The notes: generated from the sequence alone by a model not told the origin. Counted from the first letter of the stretch, positions 35,022 through 43,459 are shown. The stretch is DNA of 64,000 nt from Streptomyces sp. 846.5 (GCF_004365705.1 NZ_SOBN01000001.1:1426001-1490000), one strand, 5' to 3'. Numbers and translations are program-made.

Positions 35022-37172
35022 ATGGCCTCCAAGTCGTCGCGGCTGCTGGTCGTCCTGGCCGCCCTCGCCGTGCTGGCCACGGCGGTGGACGCGGTGCGCC
35101 GCCCGGACGGCCTGCGCACCGCCTCCACCGTGGTCGCCGTCGGCTGGCTGCTGGCGGCGGCCGGCTGCGGACGGGCCGGACTCGCGGCTCCCGCCCGGCT
35201 GGCCGTTGTGCTGACCATCAGTCAGGCAGCGGCCTCGGTATGGCCGTCCTGCGCGCCGCTCACCCTGGCGGCCTGGACCTGGGGCGGCCTGGCGCTGCCC
35301 GACGGACGGCTCGGTCACCCCCGGCGGCGCGTCGCGGTCGGTCTGGTCTACGCCGTCGCCACCGCCTGGACCGTCCTGGCCTGGCACTCCACCGCCGTCC
35401 ACGGGCCCGCCGCCGGTCCCACCGCGGCCGGCGTGCTCGCCGCCACCGCCGTCATCGTGGCCGGGGTCGCCCGCCGCTGCCGGCGCTCCGGGGCCGCGCG
35501 CCGACGCGTGCTGCAGTGGGTCGCCGCCGGCACGGTGACGGCGGGCGCGGCCGACGCGGTGCTGCTGGCGCTGCACGTCCTGGTCGGCATTCCGGCGGCG
35601 CTGGCCCCGTGGGCGCTGGCGGCGCTGGTGCTGATCCCGGTCGGCAGCCTGCTCGGCCAGCTGCCGGGCAGCGCCCGGCTCGCCGAGCGGGCGCTGCTGG
35701 AGGCCGTCACCACCTCCGGCCTGGCCTGCCTGGTGGTGGCCGTCTACCTGGTCACCGTCGTCGGCCTGGGCCGCGCCCCGGTCGGCCGGGAGCGCGACGT
35801 CCTCGCCTACAGCGTCACCGCCGCCCTGGTCTGCGCCGCGCTGGCACTGCCGGCGCGGGTACGGCTCAACGGCCTGGGCCGCTCAGTGCTGCGGCTGGGC
35901 GAGCTGGCCCCCGAGGAGGCGCTGTCCGGCTTCGGCGCGCGGATGACCCGCTCCGTGCCGTTCGACGAGTTGCTGCTCCAGCTGGCGGAGTCGCTGCGGG
36001 CCACCCTGGGCCCGGCCGGGGCCGAGATCTGGGTCGGCGGCGACGGTCTGCTCACCCGGACCGTGAGCGTCCCGGACCGGCCGCAGCGGCGGATCAGGCT
36101 GACCGAGCACGAGCGGGCCGTGGTCGGGCGGACCAGGATCGGCGGGGCCGGCTGGACCGGGATCTGGATGGCGGAACTGCTGGCCGACCCCGACCCCGAC
36201 CCGGACTCAGACCCGGACGCAGACCCCGACACGGGGCCGGGACGGGACGGCGAGCCGCTGGTCCGGGTCGCCCCGGCTGCCCACGGCGGAGAGCTGCTGG
36301 GCCTGCTGCTGGTGCGCCGGCCACCCGACGGCGCGCCCTACTCGGAGGCCGACGACCGGGTCCTGGTCGAGCTGGCCCGCCAGGTCGGCCTGGCCCTGCA
36401 CAACGTCCGGCTGGACTCCGCGCTGCAGGCGTCGCTCCAGGAACTGCGCTCCCGCAACCAGGAGCTGCGGGACTCCCGGCTGCGCCTGGTGACCGCGGCC
36501 GACGCCTCCCGCCGGGAGATCGAGCGCAATCTGCACGACGGCGCGCAGCAGCACCTGGTCGCCCTGTCGGTGAAGCTCGGGCTGGTACGGGAGCTCGTCG
36601 ACAGCGGAGACACCGGCGACGGCGGCGCCGAGGACCGGGCCACCGTCGCCGCGCTGCTGGAGGAGCTGCGCACCGACGTCCAGGGCACGGTCGCCGCCGT
36701 GCGGGAGCTGGCGCACGGCATCTACCCGCCGCTGCTGCGCAACCACGGCCTGGGGCAGGCGCTGCGCTCGGCGACCCGGCGCTCGGTGCTGCCCTGCACC
36801 GTCTCGGTCGACCTGCCCGGACGCTACCCGGAGGCCGCCGAGGCGGCGGTCTACTTCTGCTGCCTGGAGGCGCTGCAGAACGCGGGCAAGCACGCGGGCC
36901 CGGACGCCTCGGTGTCGGTGCTGGTGGAGGCGGGCGACGGGGTGCTGCGGTTCCGCGTCAGCGACGACGGCCGGGGCTTCGCCTCGGACGGCGCGGCGAC
37001 CGGCAGCGGCTTCGTCAACATGGCGGACCGGCTCGGCGCGATCGGCGGCCGGCTCACGGTGGAGTCGCACCCCGGTCAGGGCACCTCCGTCGGCGGCGAG
37101 ATCCCGGTCTCCGCCCCGCCGCAGACCAGCTCGCGCAGCAGCGAGGGGGTCAGGTCGTCCTTGTGGACGTAG
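35022..37172 (+). CDS. GAF-domain sensor histidine kinase (HisKA_3)
   Basis: 716 residues. About eight hydrophobic helices fill residues 1-265, then a GAF-like domain (about 300-465), a coiled segment, HisKA_3 with His505 in REIERNLHDGAQQHLVALSV, and HATPase (FCCLEALQNAGKHAG, SDDGRGFASDG, GSGFVNMADRLGAIGG). An Asp-Pro repeat (about residues 388-403) interrupts the GAF domain. It starts 4 bp after the permease stop, so the exporter and kinase are co-expressed. The last 97 bp overlap the convergent receiver gene, giving a non-conserved Ser-rich tail. Likely partners are the three receivers in this island. Confidence 0.92.
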   Translation: MASKSSRLLVVLAALAVLATAVDAVRRPDGLRTASTVVAVGWLLAAAGCGRAGLAAPARLAVVLTISQAAASVWPSCAPLTLAAWTWGGLALPDGRLGHPRRRVAVGLVYAVATAWTVLAWHSTAVHGPAAGPTAAGVLAATAVIVAGVARRCRRSGAARRRVLQWVAAGTVTAGAADAVLLALHVLVGIPAALAPWALAALVLIPVGSLLGQLPGSARLAERALLEAVTTSGLACLVVAVYLVTVVGLGRAPVGRERDVLAYSVTAALVCAALALPARVRLNGLGRSVLRLGELAPEEALSGFGARMTRSVPFDELLLQLAESLRATLGPAGAEIWVGGDGLLTRTVSVPDRPQRRIRLTEHERAVVGRTRIGGAGWTGIWMAELLADPDPDPDSDPDADPDTGPGRDGEPLVRVAPAAHGGELLGLLLVRRPPDGAPYSEADDRVLVELARQVGLALHNVRLDSALQASLQELRSRNQELRDSRLRLVTAADASRREIERNLHDGAQQHLVALSVKLGLVRELVDSGDTGDGGAEDRATVAALLEELRTDVQGTVAAVRELAHGIYPPLLRNHGLGQALRSATRRSVLPCTVSVDLPGRYPEAAEAAVYFCCLEALQNAGKHAGPDASVSVLVEAGDGVLRFRVSDDGRGFASDGAATGSGFVNMADRLGAIGGRLTVESHPGQGTSVGGEIPVSAPPQTSSRSSEGVRSSLWT

Positions 37173-37468
37173 CCGACCGCACCGCAGTGCGCCGCCTCGG
37201 CCGGCAGGTCCCCGGCGGCGTAGGTGGACAGCAGCACCACCGCGGTGCCCGGCTGCCGCTCCAGGATCCGGCGGGTGGCCGCGATCCCGTCCATGCCGGG
37301 CAGGTTGATGTCCATCAGCACCACCCCGGCCCCCGCCGCCCGGGCCACCGCCTCCTCGCCGGAGGCCGCCTCGGCCAGGATCCGCCAGCCCGGGATCCTG
37401 GCCACGATCATCCGGGCCACCGACCGGAACAGCGGCTGGTCGTCAACGATCAGCACGGTACGCTCCAT
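37076..37468 (-). CDS. stand-alone receiver-domain protein
   Basis: 130 residues, only a receiver: LIVDDQPLFRS (Asp9, Asp10), Asp53 in VVLMDINLPGMDG, LLSTYAAGD, and the conserved Lys in GYVHKDDLTP. No DNA-binding or enzymatic output, so it probably acts as a phosphate sink or protein-protein switch. The frame is open to 37516, but the ATG at 37468 gives the receiver N-terminus. It starts 10 bp after the NarL-type regulator gene and overlaps the kinase gene end by 97 bp on the opposite strand. Confidence 0.88.
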   Translation of the reverse strand: MERTVLIVDDQPLFRSVARMIVARIPGWRILAEAASGEEAVARAAGAGVVLMDINLPGMDGIAATRRILERQPGTAVVLLSTYAAGDLPAEAAHCGAVGYVHKDDLTPSLLRELVCGGAETGISPPTEVP

Positions 37469-37478
37469 GCCGCCAGGA

Positions 37479-38180
37479 TCATCCCTGCGCCGCACCCGTA
37501 CCAGGGGTGCCAGCACCCGGGTGTGCGGCGAGATACAGCAGCACCGCCTTCACCCTCCGGTTGACGTCCGGCTCGGAGGTCAGCCCGAGCTTGGCGAAGA
37601 GCACATTGATGTGCTTCTCGACGGCGCGCTCGGACAGGTAGAGCGCGGCGCCGACCGCGGCGTTGCTCTTGCCCTGGGCGATCTGCGCCAGCACCTCGCC
37701 CTCCCGGCGGGACAGCCCGGCCAGCGGCGAGCTGCGCTCCTGCACGGCGTCGGCGACCAGCGCCTCCACCACCACCGGGTCGATGAAGGAGCCCCCCACG
37801 GCCACGCTGCGCACCGCCCCGGCCAGCTGGCCCGGCTCGCCGACCCGCTCCTTCAGCAGATAGGCGCGGCCGGCGCTGCCCTCGGCCAGCAGTGGCGTGG
37901 CGTAGGCGGGTTCGGCGTACTGGGAGAGCACCACCACGCCGATCGCCGGGTGGCTGCGGCGCAGCCGGACGGCCGCCCTGATGCCCTCGTCGGTCGAGGT
38001 GGGAGGCATCCGGACGTCGGTGACCACCACATCGGGACATTCGGCGTCGACCGCGGCCAGCAGACCGGGAAGATCACCGCAGACCCCGACCACCTCCAGG
38101 TCGTGCTGGCGGTCGAGCACTTGGCGCACACCCTCGCGGACCAGGAACGAGTCCTCCGCGATGACGATCCGCAGCGTCAC
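37479..38180 (-). CDS. NarL/LuxR-type response regulator
   Basis: 233 residues. Receiver: VIAEDSFLVREG, Asp55 in VVTDVRMPPTSTDEGIRAA, VVLSQYAEPAYA, Lys in AYLLKERV. HTH: LSRREGEVLAQIAQGKSNAA and LYLSERAVEKHINVLFAKLG. The receiver is strikingly like that of the response regulator-cyclase (TDxRMPPxxxDEGIRAA and VVLSQYxxPxYA), so the two are paralogues probably served by one kinase. GTG start. A good candidate for binding the palindromes at 30484 and 37501; the latter lies inside its own 3' end. Confidence 0.92.
   Translation of the reverse strand: MTLRIVIAEDSFLVREGVRQVLDRQHDLEVVGVCGDLPGLLAAVDAECPDVVVTDVRMPPTSTDEGIRAAVRLRRSHPAIGVVVLSQYAEPAYATPLLAEGSAGRAYLLKERVGEPGQLAGAVRSVAVGGSFIDPVVVEALVADAVQERSSPLAGLSRREGEVLAQIAQGKSNAAVGAALYLSERAVEKHINVLFAKLGLTSEPDVNRRVKAVLLYLAAHPGAGTPGTGAAQG
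37501..37518. promoter_or_regulatory. palindromic motif, copy 2 (upstream of stand-alone receiver)
   Basis: Exact 18-bp copy of the element at 30484-30501. It lies 32 bp before the stand-alone receiver start and inside the coding end of the NarL-type regulator gene (the codons for GAGTPGT). Confidence 0.55.
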
Positions 38181-38342
38181 GGCCGGAGTCTAACGGCGGA
38201 AACCGGCCGGAAGCAGTCGATCAGCCGCACAATCCGGCGAAGATCACGGGCAGTTGTCCGATTTGCCGCCTGCGCACCGTAGCCAGGCGAACGCGCATCC
38301 GATACCTTTCCTGGCAGCAGTCGTGGTTCCGAAGTCTCATGT

Positions 38343-38366
38343 GCCCACGGTCAAAGCACCGTGGGC
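38343..38366. other. hairpin in the cspA upstream region
   Basis: A perfect 9-bp stem (38343-38351 with 38358-38366) and a 6-nt loop, about 95 bp before cspA. It may be part of a structured cold-shock 5' leader. No T-run follows. Confidence 0.5.
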
Positions 38367-38460
38367 GCTGTGCTGTGCACCAGTCGGAGGACCAGGGCGA
38401 TCACCTCAACCCTGAGGGCGGGCACCAGGCACGCCCCTTACTCCTGACAGAGGGAGCAGC

Positions 38461-38664
38461 ATGGCCACCGGCACCGTCAAGTGGTTCAACTCGGAAAAGG
38501 GCTTCGGCTTCATCGCCCAGGACGGCGGCGGCGCCGACGTCTTCGCCCACTACTCCAACATCAACGCGACCGGCTACCGGGAGCTCCTCGAGGGCCAGGC
38601 CGTGGAGTTCGAGATCGCGCAGGGCCAGAAGGGCCCGCAGGCGGAGAACATCCGGGTGATCTGA
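38461..38664 (+). CDS. cold-shock protein (CspA family)
   Basis: 67-residue OB-fold nucleic-acid chaperone. RNP1 is [11 protein letters not shown] and RNP2 is DVFAHYSNI; the N-terminus [17 protein letters not shown] is the family signature. It melts RNA structure at low temperature or acts constitutively in actinomycetes. Ribosome-binding site GAGGGAG lies 5 nt before the ATG. A hairpin precedes it in the leader and a strong terminator follows. Confidence 0.96.
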   Translation: MATGTVKWFNSEKGFGFIAQDGGGADVFAHYSNINATGYRELLEGQAVEFEIAQGQKGPQAENIRVI

Positions 38665-38679
38665 CGCCACCCGGCGCCG

Positions 38680-38718
38680 CTGTGCCCCGTACCGGATCCG
38701 TTCCGGCACGGGGCACAG
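38680..38718 (+). terminator. terminator of the cold-shock gene
   Basis: A 16-nt arm on each side (38680-38695 with 38703-38718), perfect apart from one A/C mismatch, with a 7-nt loop, 16 bp after the stop codon. No T-run. Confidence 0.8.
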
Positions 38719-38780
38719 TCATGATCAAGACCCTCCTCCAACTGGGTGAACCCGCAGCCACAGCTATTGAAGCTTTTACA

Positions 38781-38852
38781 AACTGACGCGCCGTCGATAT
38801 CACCGGATGACTCCACCGGGCTTTACCATCCGGCCATGACGGCGCGTCAGTT
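38781..38852. repeat. nested inverted repeat before the APC permease
   Basis: Outer arms of 15 bp are perfect (38781-38795 with 38838-38852). Inner 7-bp arms CCGGATG/CATCCGG (38803-38809 with 38827-38833) are also perfect. The 72-nt element can fold into a long bulged hairpin ending about 57 bp before the permease start, and is followed on the plus strand by a pyrimidine-rich run. It may be a leader attenuator, a terminator or a small mobile palindromic element. Confidence 0.65.
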
Positions 38853-38909
38853 CCTTTCCCGCCGTTTCGCAGCCAGTCACCACGACCGCGAGAGGCAGGG
38901 AACCCGCAG

Positions 38910-40481
38910 ATGACCACACCACCCACCGCCGGCACCTTCCAAGCCACCGGCTCCGGAGCCGGGGAGAAAGGGCTCAAGGGCAACGCCCTCGGCCTGTTCT
39001 CCTCCGTCGCCATCGGCCTGGCCTCCACCGCCCCCGCCTACAGCCTGGCCGCCACCCTCGGCATCATCGTGGCCGGGGTCGGACTCCAGGCGCCGATCAT
39101 CACCATCCTCGCCTTCATCCCCATGCTCCTGATCGCCTACGCGTACAAGGAGCTCAACGAGGTCGACCCGGACTGCGGCACCACCTTCGTCTGGGCCGCC
39201 CGCGCCTTCGGGCCGCGCACCGGCTGGATGGGCGGCTGGGGCATCGTCATCGCCGACGTCATCGTGATGGCGAACCTGGCGCAGATCGCCGGCTCCTACG
39301 GCTTCCAGCTCTTCGGCTTCGGCGGGCTGGCCGGAAGCACCCTGTGGACCACGGTCGCGGGGGTGGTCTGGATCATCGTGATGACGGCGATCTGCTACGT
39401 CGGCATCGAGGTCTCGGCGACCCTGCAGCGCTGGCTGCTGTGCGTCGAGGTGGCGATGCTGGCGCTGTTCTCGGTGACCGCGCTGGTCAAGGTCTACTCC
39501 AACAGCGCGCCCAGCGGCTCGCTGCACATCTCCGCCTCCTGGTTCAACCCCTTCAACGTCCCCTCGGCGAGCGCCCTCACCGCCGGCATCCTCTCCGCCG
39601 TCTTCATCTACTGGGGCTGGGACACCGCCGTCTCCGTGAACGAGGAGACCGCCGACAAGGAGCGCACCCCGGGCCGGGCCGCGGTGCTCTCGACCGTGCT
39701 GCTGCTGATCATCTACGCCCTGGTGACCACCTCGGCGCAGGCCTTCGCCGGGGTCGGCGACAAGGGCATCGGCCTGGGCAACCCGGACAACTCCGGCGAC
39801 GTGCTGTCCGGGCTCGGCAACGCCGTCTTCGGCGGCAAGGGGCTGGGCTGGTTCCTGGCCAAGCTGCTGATCTTCATGGTGCTGACCTCCTCGGCGGCCT
39901 CCACCCAGACCACCATCCTGCCGACCGCCAGGACCACCTTCTCGATGGCGGCGCACAAGGCGATCCCGGCGAAGTTCGGCCGGGTGCACCGCCGCTTCCT
40001 CACCCCGACCTGGTCCACCGTCGCGATGGGCCTGGCGTCCATCGCCTTCTACGTGCTGCTGGTGAAGATCAGCACCAATGTGCTCACCGACTCGATCGCC
40101 TCGGTCGGCCTGGGCATCGCCTTCTACTACGGCCTCACCGGCTTCGCCTGTGTCTGGTACTTCCGCAGGGTGCTCACCCGCAGCGCCAGGGACCTCTGGT
40201 TCAAGGGCATCCTGCCGGGGCTGGGCGGGCTGATGCTGCTGTTCTTCTTCTGCTACGCCGCCTTCGACGTCTATGCCGCGCCGGACTACGGCTTCACCTC
40301 GGTCAACCTGCCGTGGGTCGGACGGGTCGGCGGGGTGACCGTGATCGGGCTCGGCGCACTCGTCCTGGGACTGGTGCTGATGCTGGTGCAGTGGGCAGCC
40401 CAGGGCAGCTGGTTCCGCGACCCCGACGTACCGGTGAGCGCGGCGTCCCGCGAGCCACTCCCGGCAGCACCGGCGGAGTGA
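38910..40481 (+). CDS. APC-superfamily amino acid permease
   Basis: A 523-residue inner-membrane transporter with about 12-14 helices. Motifs are FSSVAIGLASTAPAYSLAAT, AYKELNEVDPDCGTTFVWAA, FIYWGWDTAVSVNEETAD and SSAASTQTTILPTARTTFSM, typical of the amino-acid transporter (AAT/ACT-like) branch. Substrate not evident; no catabolic genes are adjacent. The ATG follows GGCAGGGA at good spacing. The leader carries a large nested inverted repeat. Confidence 0.92.
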   Translation: MTTPPTAGTFQATGSGAGEKGLKGNALGLFSSVAIGLASTAPAYSLAATLGIIVAGVGLQAPIITILAFIPMLLIAYAYKELNEVDPDCGTTFVWAARAFGPRTGWMGGWGIVIADVIVMANLAQIAGSYGFQLFGFGGLAGSTLWTTVAGVVWIIVMTAICYVGIEVSATLQRWLLCVEVAMLALFSVTALVKVYSNSAPSGSLHISASWFNPFNVPSASALTAGILSAVFIYWGWDTAVSVNEETADKERTPGRAAVLSTVLLLIIYALVTTSAQAFAGVGDKGIGLGNPDNSGDVLSGLGNAVFGGKGLGWFLAKLLIFMVLTSSAASTQTTILPTARTTFSMAAHKAIPAKFGRVHRRFLTPTWSTVAMGLASIAFYVLLVKISTNVLTDSIASVGLGIAFYYGLTGFACVWYFRRVLTRSARDLWFKGILPGLGGLMLLFFFCYAAFDVYAAPDYGFTSVNLPWVGRVGGVTVIGLGALVLGLVLMLVQWAAQGSWFRDPDVPVSAASREPLPAAPAE

Positions 40482-40606
40482 GGCGCGCCACAACAGGCCC
40501 TACCGTCCGAACATCCTACGTATGATTCACAGAAGGCACACAAAATGGTGCATACCGGCAGAAGCCCCTGATCGAGCCCTCGACCCCAGCGGAGAGTCAC
40601 CCCGGC

Positions 40607-42334
40607 ATGGAGTCCCAGCCCCAGCAGGAGCCCCAGCAGTGGGCAACCGTCGACCCGACCGAACCCCGTCTCGCCGTTGCCGCCCGCGCTGCCCGCGCCG
40701 GCGCCTACGAGTGGGACCTGGCCACCGGTGACATCCTCTGGGACGACGCCGCCTGCCGGATGGTCGGCACGGCCCCCGACGCGTTCGCGGGCCGTGCCGA
40801 GGCGTTCTTCTCCGCCCTGCACCCCGACGACGCCACCCGGATATCCGCCGCCACCGCCGCGGTCATCGAACGCGGCGGCACCTACCGCAACCGCTACGAG
40901 GTCATCCACCCCGACGGCAGCGTCCGGCAGCTGGAGGAGCGCGGCGAGGTGCTGATCGGGCCGGACGGACGTCCGGACCGGGTCACCGGGCTGCTGCTGG
41001 ACCGCACCGACGAGGCCGGCGACCCCGGCCGACCGCTCGCGCCCACCCCGGTGGTCCGACCGCGCACCCCCTGGTTCCGCAGCGCGCTGCCCTGGCGCGG
41101 CGGCAGCACCCCCGCGAGCTCCGCCGACTCCTTCCTGCTCACCCTCTCCCGGGCGCTGTCCAGGGCGGCCAGCGTCGCCGAGGTGACCCGGGTCATGACC
41201 GACATCGCCCGCCCCGCGCTGAACGCGGACCACCTGCTCATCGAGGCCGACGCGAACAACCCGGAGCACCCCTGCGTCGTCGTCGGCGCCGCGGCGACCG
41301 AGGCGATGCGCCGCGCGGTCCAGGACGAGGAGCCGCTCTTCCTGGAGGGCGCCGCCGTACCCCCCGACGACGGCGGGCCCGCCGTCGTCCGCTCCTGGGC
41401 AGTGCTCCCGCTCACCGGCGCCGACGACGGCCGCGGCGCCTGCCTGTTCGACTTCGCCGGCGCCAGGACCTTCGATGACGGGCAACGGACCCTGTTCACC
41501 GCCGTCGCCGGCATCCTCGCCCACGCGCTGGCCCGGGCCCGGCTCTTCGACCGCGAGCACCAGTGGGCGGCCGAGCTCCAGCGCGCCATGCTGCCCCGCG
41601 GAGTCCCGACCGTCCCCGGCCACGCCACCGCCGTGCGCTACCTGCCCGGCACCACCGGGATGGCCGTGGGCGGCGACTGGTACGACGTGCTGACGCTGCC
41701 GGACGGCCGGGTGGGCCTGGTCATCGGCGACGTCCAGGGCCACAGCGTGGAGGCCTCCGCCGTGATGGGCCAGCTGCGGATCGCGCTGCGCGCCTACGCC
41801 GCCGAGGGCCACTCCCCCGGCACGGTCCTGGCCCGCACCGGACGGCTCCTCGCCGACCTGGACACCGACCTCTTCGCCACCTGCTGCTACCTCTCGCTGG
41901 ACCCGGCCACCGGCGCGATCGAGGCGGCCAGGGCCGGCCACCCGCTCCCGGTCCGGATAGCCGGCAGCCCCGGCGCCGCCCTCGACACCGACGACCTCCG
42001 CACGGCCGTCGAGCTGGACCTGCCCGGCGGCCCGCCGCTCGGCGTGGACCCGCAGGCGCACTACCCCGCGACGGCCACCGCCCTGGCCCCCGGCGAGACC
42101 CTGCTGCTCTACACCGACGGCCTGATCGAGTGCCGGGGCGAGTCCATCGACACCTCGCTGGACCGCCTGCTGGCCACCGTCACCGACTGGACCCGCGACG
42201 CCGACGCCGATCCGGACCTGGACCTGGACCTGAACCGGCTGGAGCGCCTCGCCGACCACCTGGTCCGGCCTTGCCAGGCACAGAGCCCGCGCGCGGACGA
42301 CGTCGCCGTCTTCCTGCTGCAGCGACGTTCATAA
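40607..42334 (+). CDS. PAS-GAF-SpoIIE (PP2C-type) phosphatase
   Basis: 575 residues. A PAS domain (about 25-125; AARAGAYEWDLATGDILWDD, ending in ERGEVLIGPDGRPDRVTGLL), a GAF-like domain (about 175-310), then a SpoIIE/PP2C domain (about 320-575). Metal motifs are VGGDWYDVLTLPDG, VIGDVQGHSVEASAVMGQLR, LLLYTDGLIE and the terminal RADDVAVFLLQ. Such proteins dephosphorylate anti-anti-sigma factors and so free SigB/SigF-type sigma factors. A group-3 sigma of that type is in this window, but a direct link is inference. No HATPase_c kinase domain is attached. Confidence 0.92.
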   Translation: MESQPQQEPQQWATVDPTEPRLAVAARAARAGAYEWDLATGDILWDDAACRMVGTAPDAFAGRAEAFFSALHPDDATRISAATAAVIERGGTYRNRYEVIHPDGSVRQLEERGEVLIGPDGRPDRVTGLLLDRTDEAGDPGRPLAPTPVVRPRTPWFRSALPWRGGSTPASSADSFLLTLSRALSRAASVAEVTRVMTDIARPALNADHLLIEADANNPEHPCVVVGAAATEAMRRAVQDEEPLFLEGAAVPPDDGGPAVVRSWAVLPLTGADDGRGACLFDFAGARTFDDGQRTLFTAVAGILAHALARARLFDREHQWAAELQRAMLPRGVPTVPGHATAVRYLPGTTGMAVGGDWYDVLTLPDGRVGLVIGDVQGHSVEASAVMGQLRIALRAYAAEGHSPGTVLARTGRLLADLDTDLFATCCYLSLDPATGAIEAARAGHPLPVRIAGSPGAALDTDDLRTAVELDLPGGPPLGVDPQAHYPATATALAPGETLLLYTDGLIECRGESIDTSLDRLLATVTDWTRDADADPDLDLDLNRLERLADHLVRPCQAQSPRADDVAVFLLQRRS

Positions 42335-42469
42335 CACGCGGATCCGGGAAGACACAGTCGGCGAGCAGCTGACGACGGCGCCGCGGCCCGGAACCACCCG
42401 CGCCCGGCCCGTCGTCGTCAACACTGCCGGGAAACCGACGATCTGACGATACGTGAGCGGAGCTGGCGC

Positions 42470-43459
42470 GTGAGTCGAACCAGGAACGGCATAGGCATAA
42501 CCCTGCTGGCGGGCGTGGTACTCGCCGGGGCAGTGGCCTGCAGCGGCAAGTCTTCCCAGGCGCAGTCCTCCAACTCATCTGGAGCCGCCAAGAGCGGTGG
42601 CCCAAGCGGCAGTTCATCGCCAAGCGCCAGCCCGTCCCCCACCGGCCCACCCATGCAGGTGGACTCGATCGCCCCGGCCGCCGGCGCCACCGTCGGGGTG
42701 GCCATGCCGATCTCGATCGTCTTCACCAAGCCCGTCGCCGTCACCGCCCGCAAAGCGATCGAGCAGCACCTCAGCGTCTCAACGTCCACCCCGGTCAGCG
42801 GCGCCTGGCACTGGTTCAGCGACCGCCGGGTCGACTGGCGGCCGCAGAGCTTCTGGAAGACCGGCACCGCCGTCACCGTGAAGGCCGACTTCACAGGAGT
42901 ACCCGACGGCAACGGCGACTTCGGCACCCATGCCTACACCCACAGCTTCACCATCGGCGCCGACGTCGAGACCACCATCTCCGTGACCGGCCACTCCATG
43001 CAGGTCACCAACGCCGGTGCGGTCGTCCGGAAGATGTCCATCGACGCCGGCAGCGCCGGCTTCCCGTCCTGGGACGGCACCATGGCGGTCATCGACAAGT
43101 CCAAGAACGTCCACATGACCTCCTGCAGCGCCGGAATCACCTGCAACAAGAGCAGCCCCGACTTCTACGACGAGAACCTCCCCTGGGACGTCCACCTCAC
43201 CTTCTCCGGCACCTACGTCCACTACTCCGGCGCCGACCCCAACCCCGGCCACAGCTTCGGCTCCCACGGCTGCGTCCACCTCTCCCTGGCGGACGCCACC
43301 TGGTTCTACGACTACTCCAAGCAGGGCGACCCCATCACCATCACCGGCTCCCCCCGCGGCAAGGCCGACGGCGACAACGGCTACGCCGACTACGACCTCA
43401 CCTGGCCCCAATGGCTCGCCACGAGCGCAACAGGCGCCACAACCACCAAGACGGCCTGA
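42470..43459 (+). CDS. L,D-transpeptidase lipoprotein (Ig-like + YkuD)
   Basis: Cell-wall enzyme of 329 residues that forms 3-3 crosslinks in peptidoglycan. It has a lipoprotein signal with lipobox LAGAVAC (Cys24), a Ser/Gly/Pro-rich linker, an Ig-like domain (about 60-160; VDSIAPAAGATVGVAMPISI) and a YkuD domain (about 165-300) with catalytic Cys268 in SFGSHGCVHLSLADA. The layout matches mycobacterial LdtMt2-like proteins. GTG start with GGAG 8 nt upstream. Independent of the phosphatase gene (135-bp gap). Confidence 0.94.
   Translation: MSRTRNGIGITLLAGVVLAGAVACSGKSSQAQSSNSSGAAKSGGPSGSSSPSASPSPTGPPMQVDSIAPAAGATVGVAMPISIVFTKPVAVTARKAIEQHLSVSTSTPVSGAWHWFSDRRVDWRPQSFWKTGTAVTVKADFTGVPDGNGDFGTHAYTHSFTIGADVETTISVTGHSMQVTNAGAVVRKMSIDAGSAGFPSWDGTMAVIDKSKNVHMTSCSAGITCNKSSPDFYDENLPWDVHLTFSGTYVHYSGADPNPGHSFGSHGCVHLSLADATWFYDYSKQGDPITITGSPRGKADGDNGYADYDLTWPQWLATSATGATTTKTA

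Noticed and set aside
35022-37172. Kinase C-terminal Ser-rich tail as a frameshift artefact
   Set aside because: The HATPase motifs are complete before it and the receiver gene on the other strand is intact, so a natural overlap is simpler.
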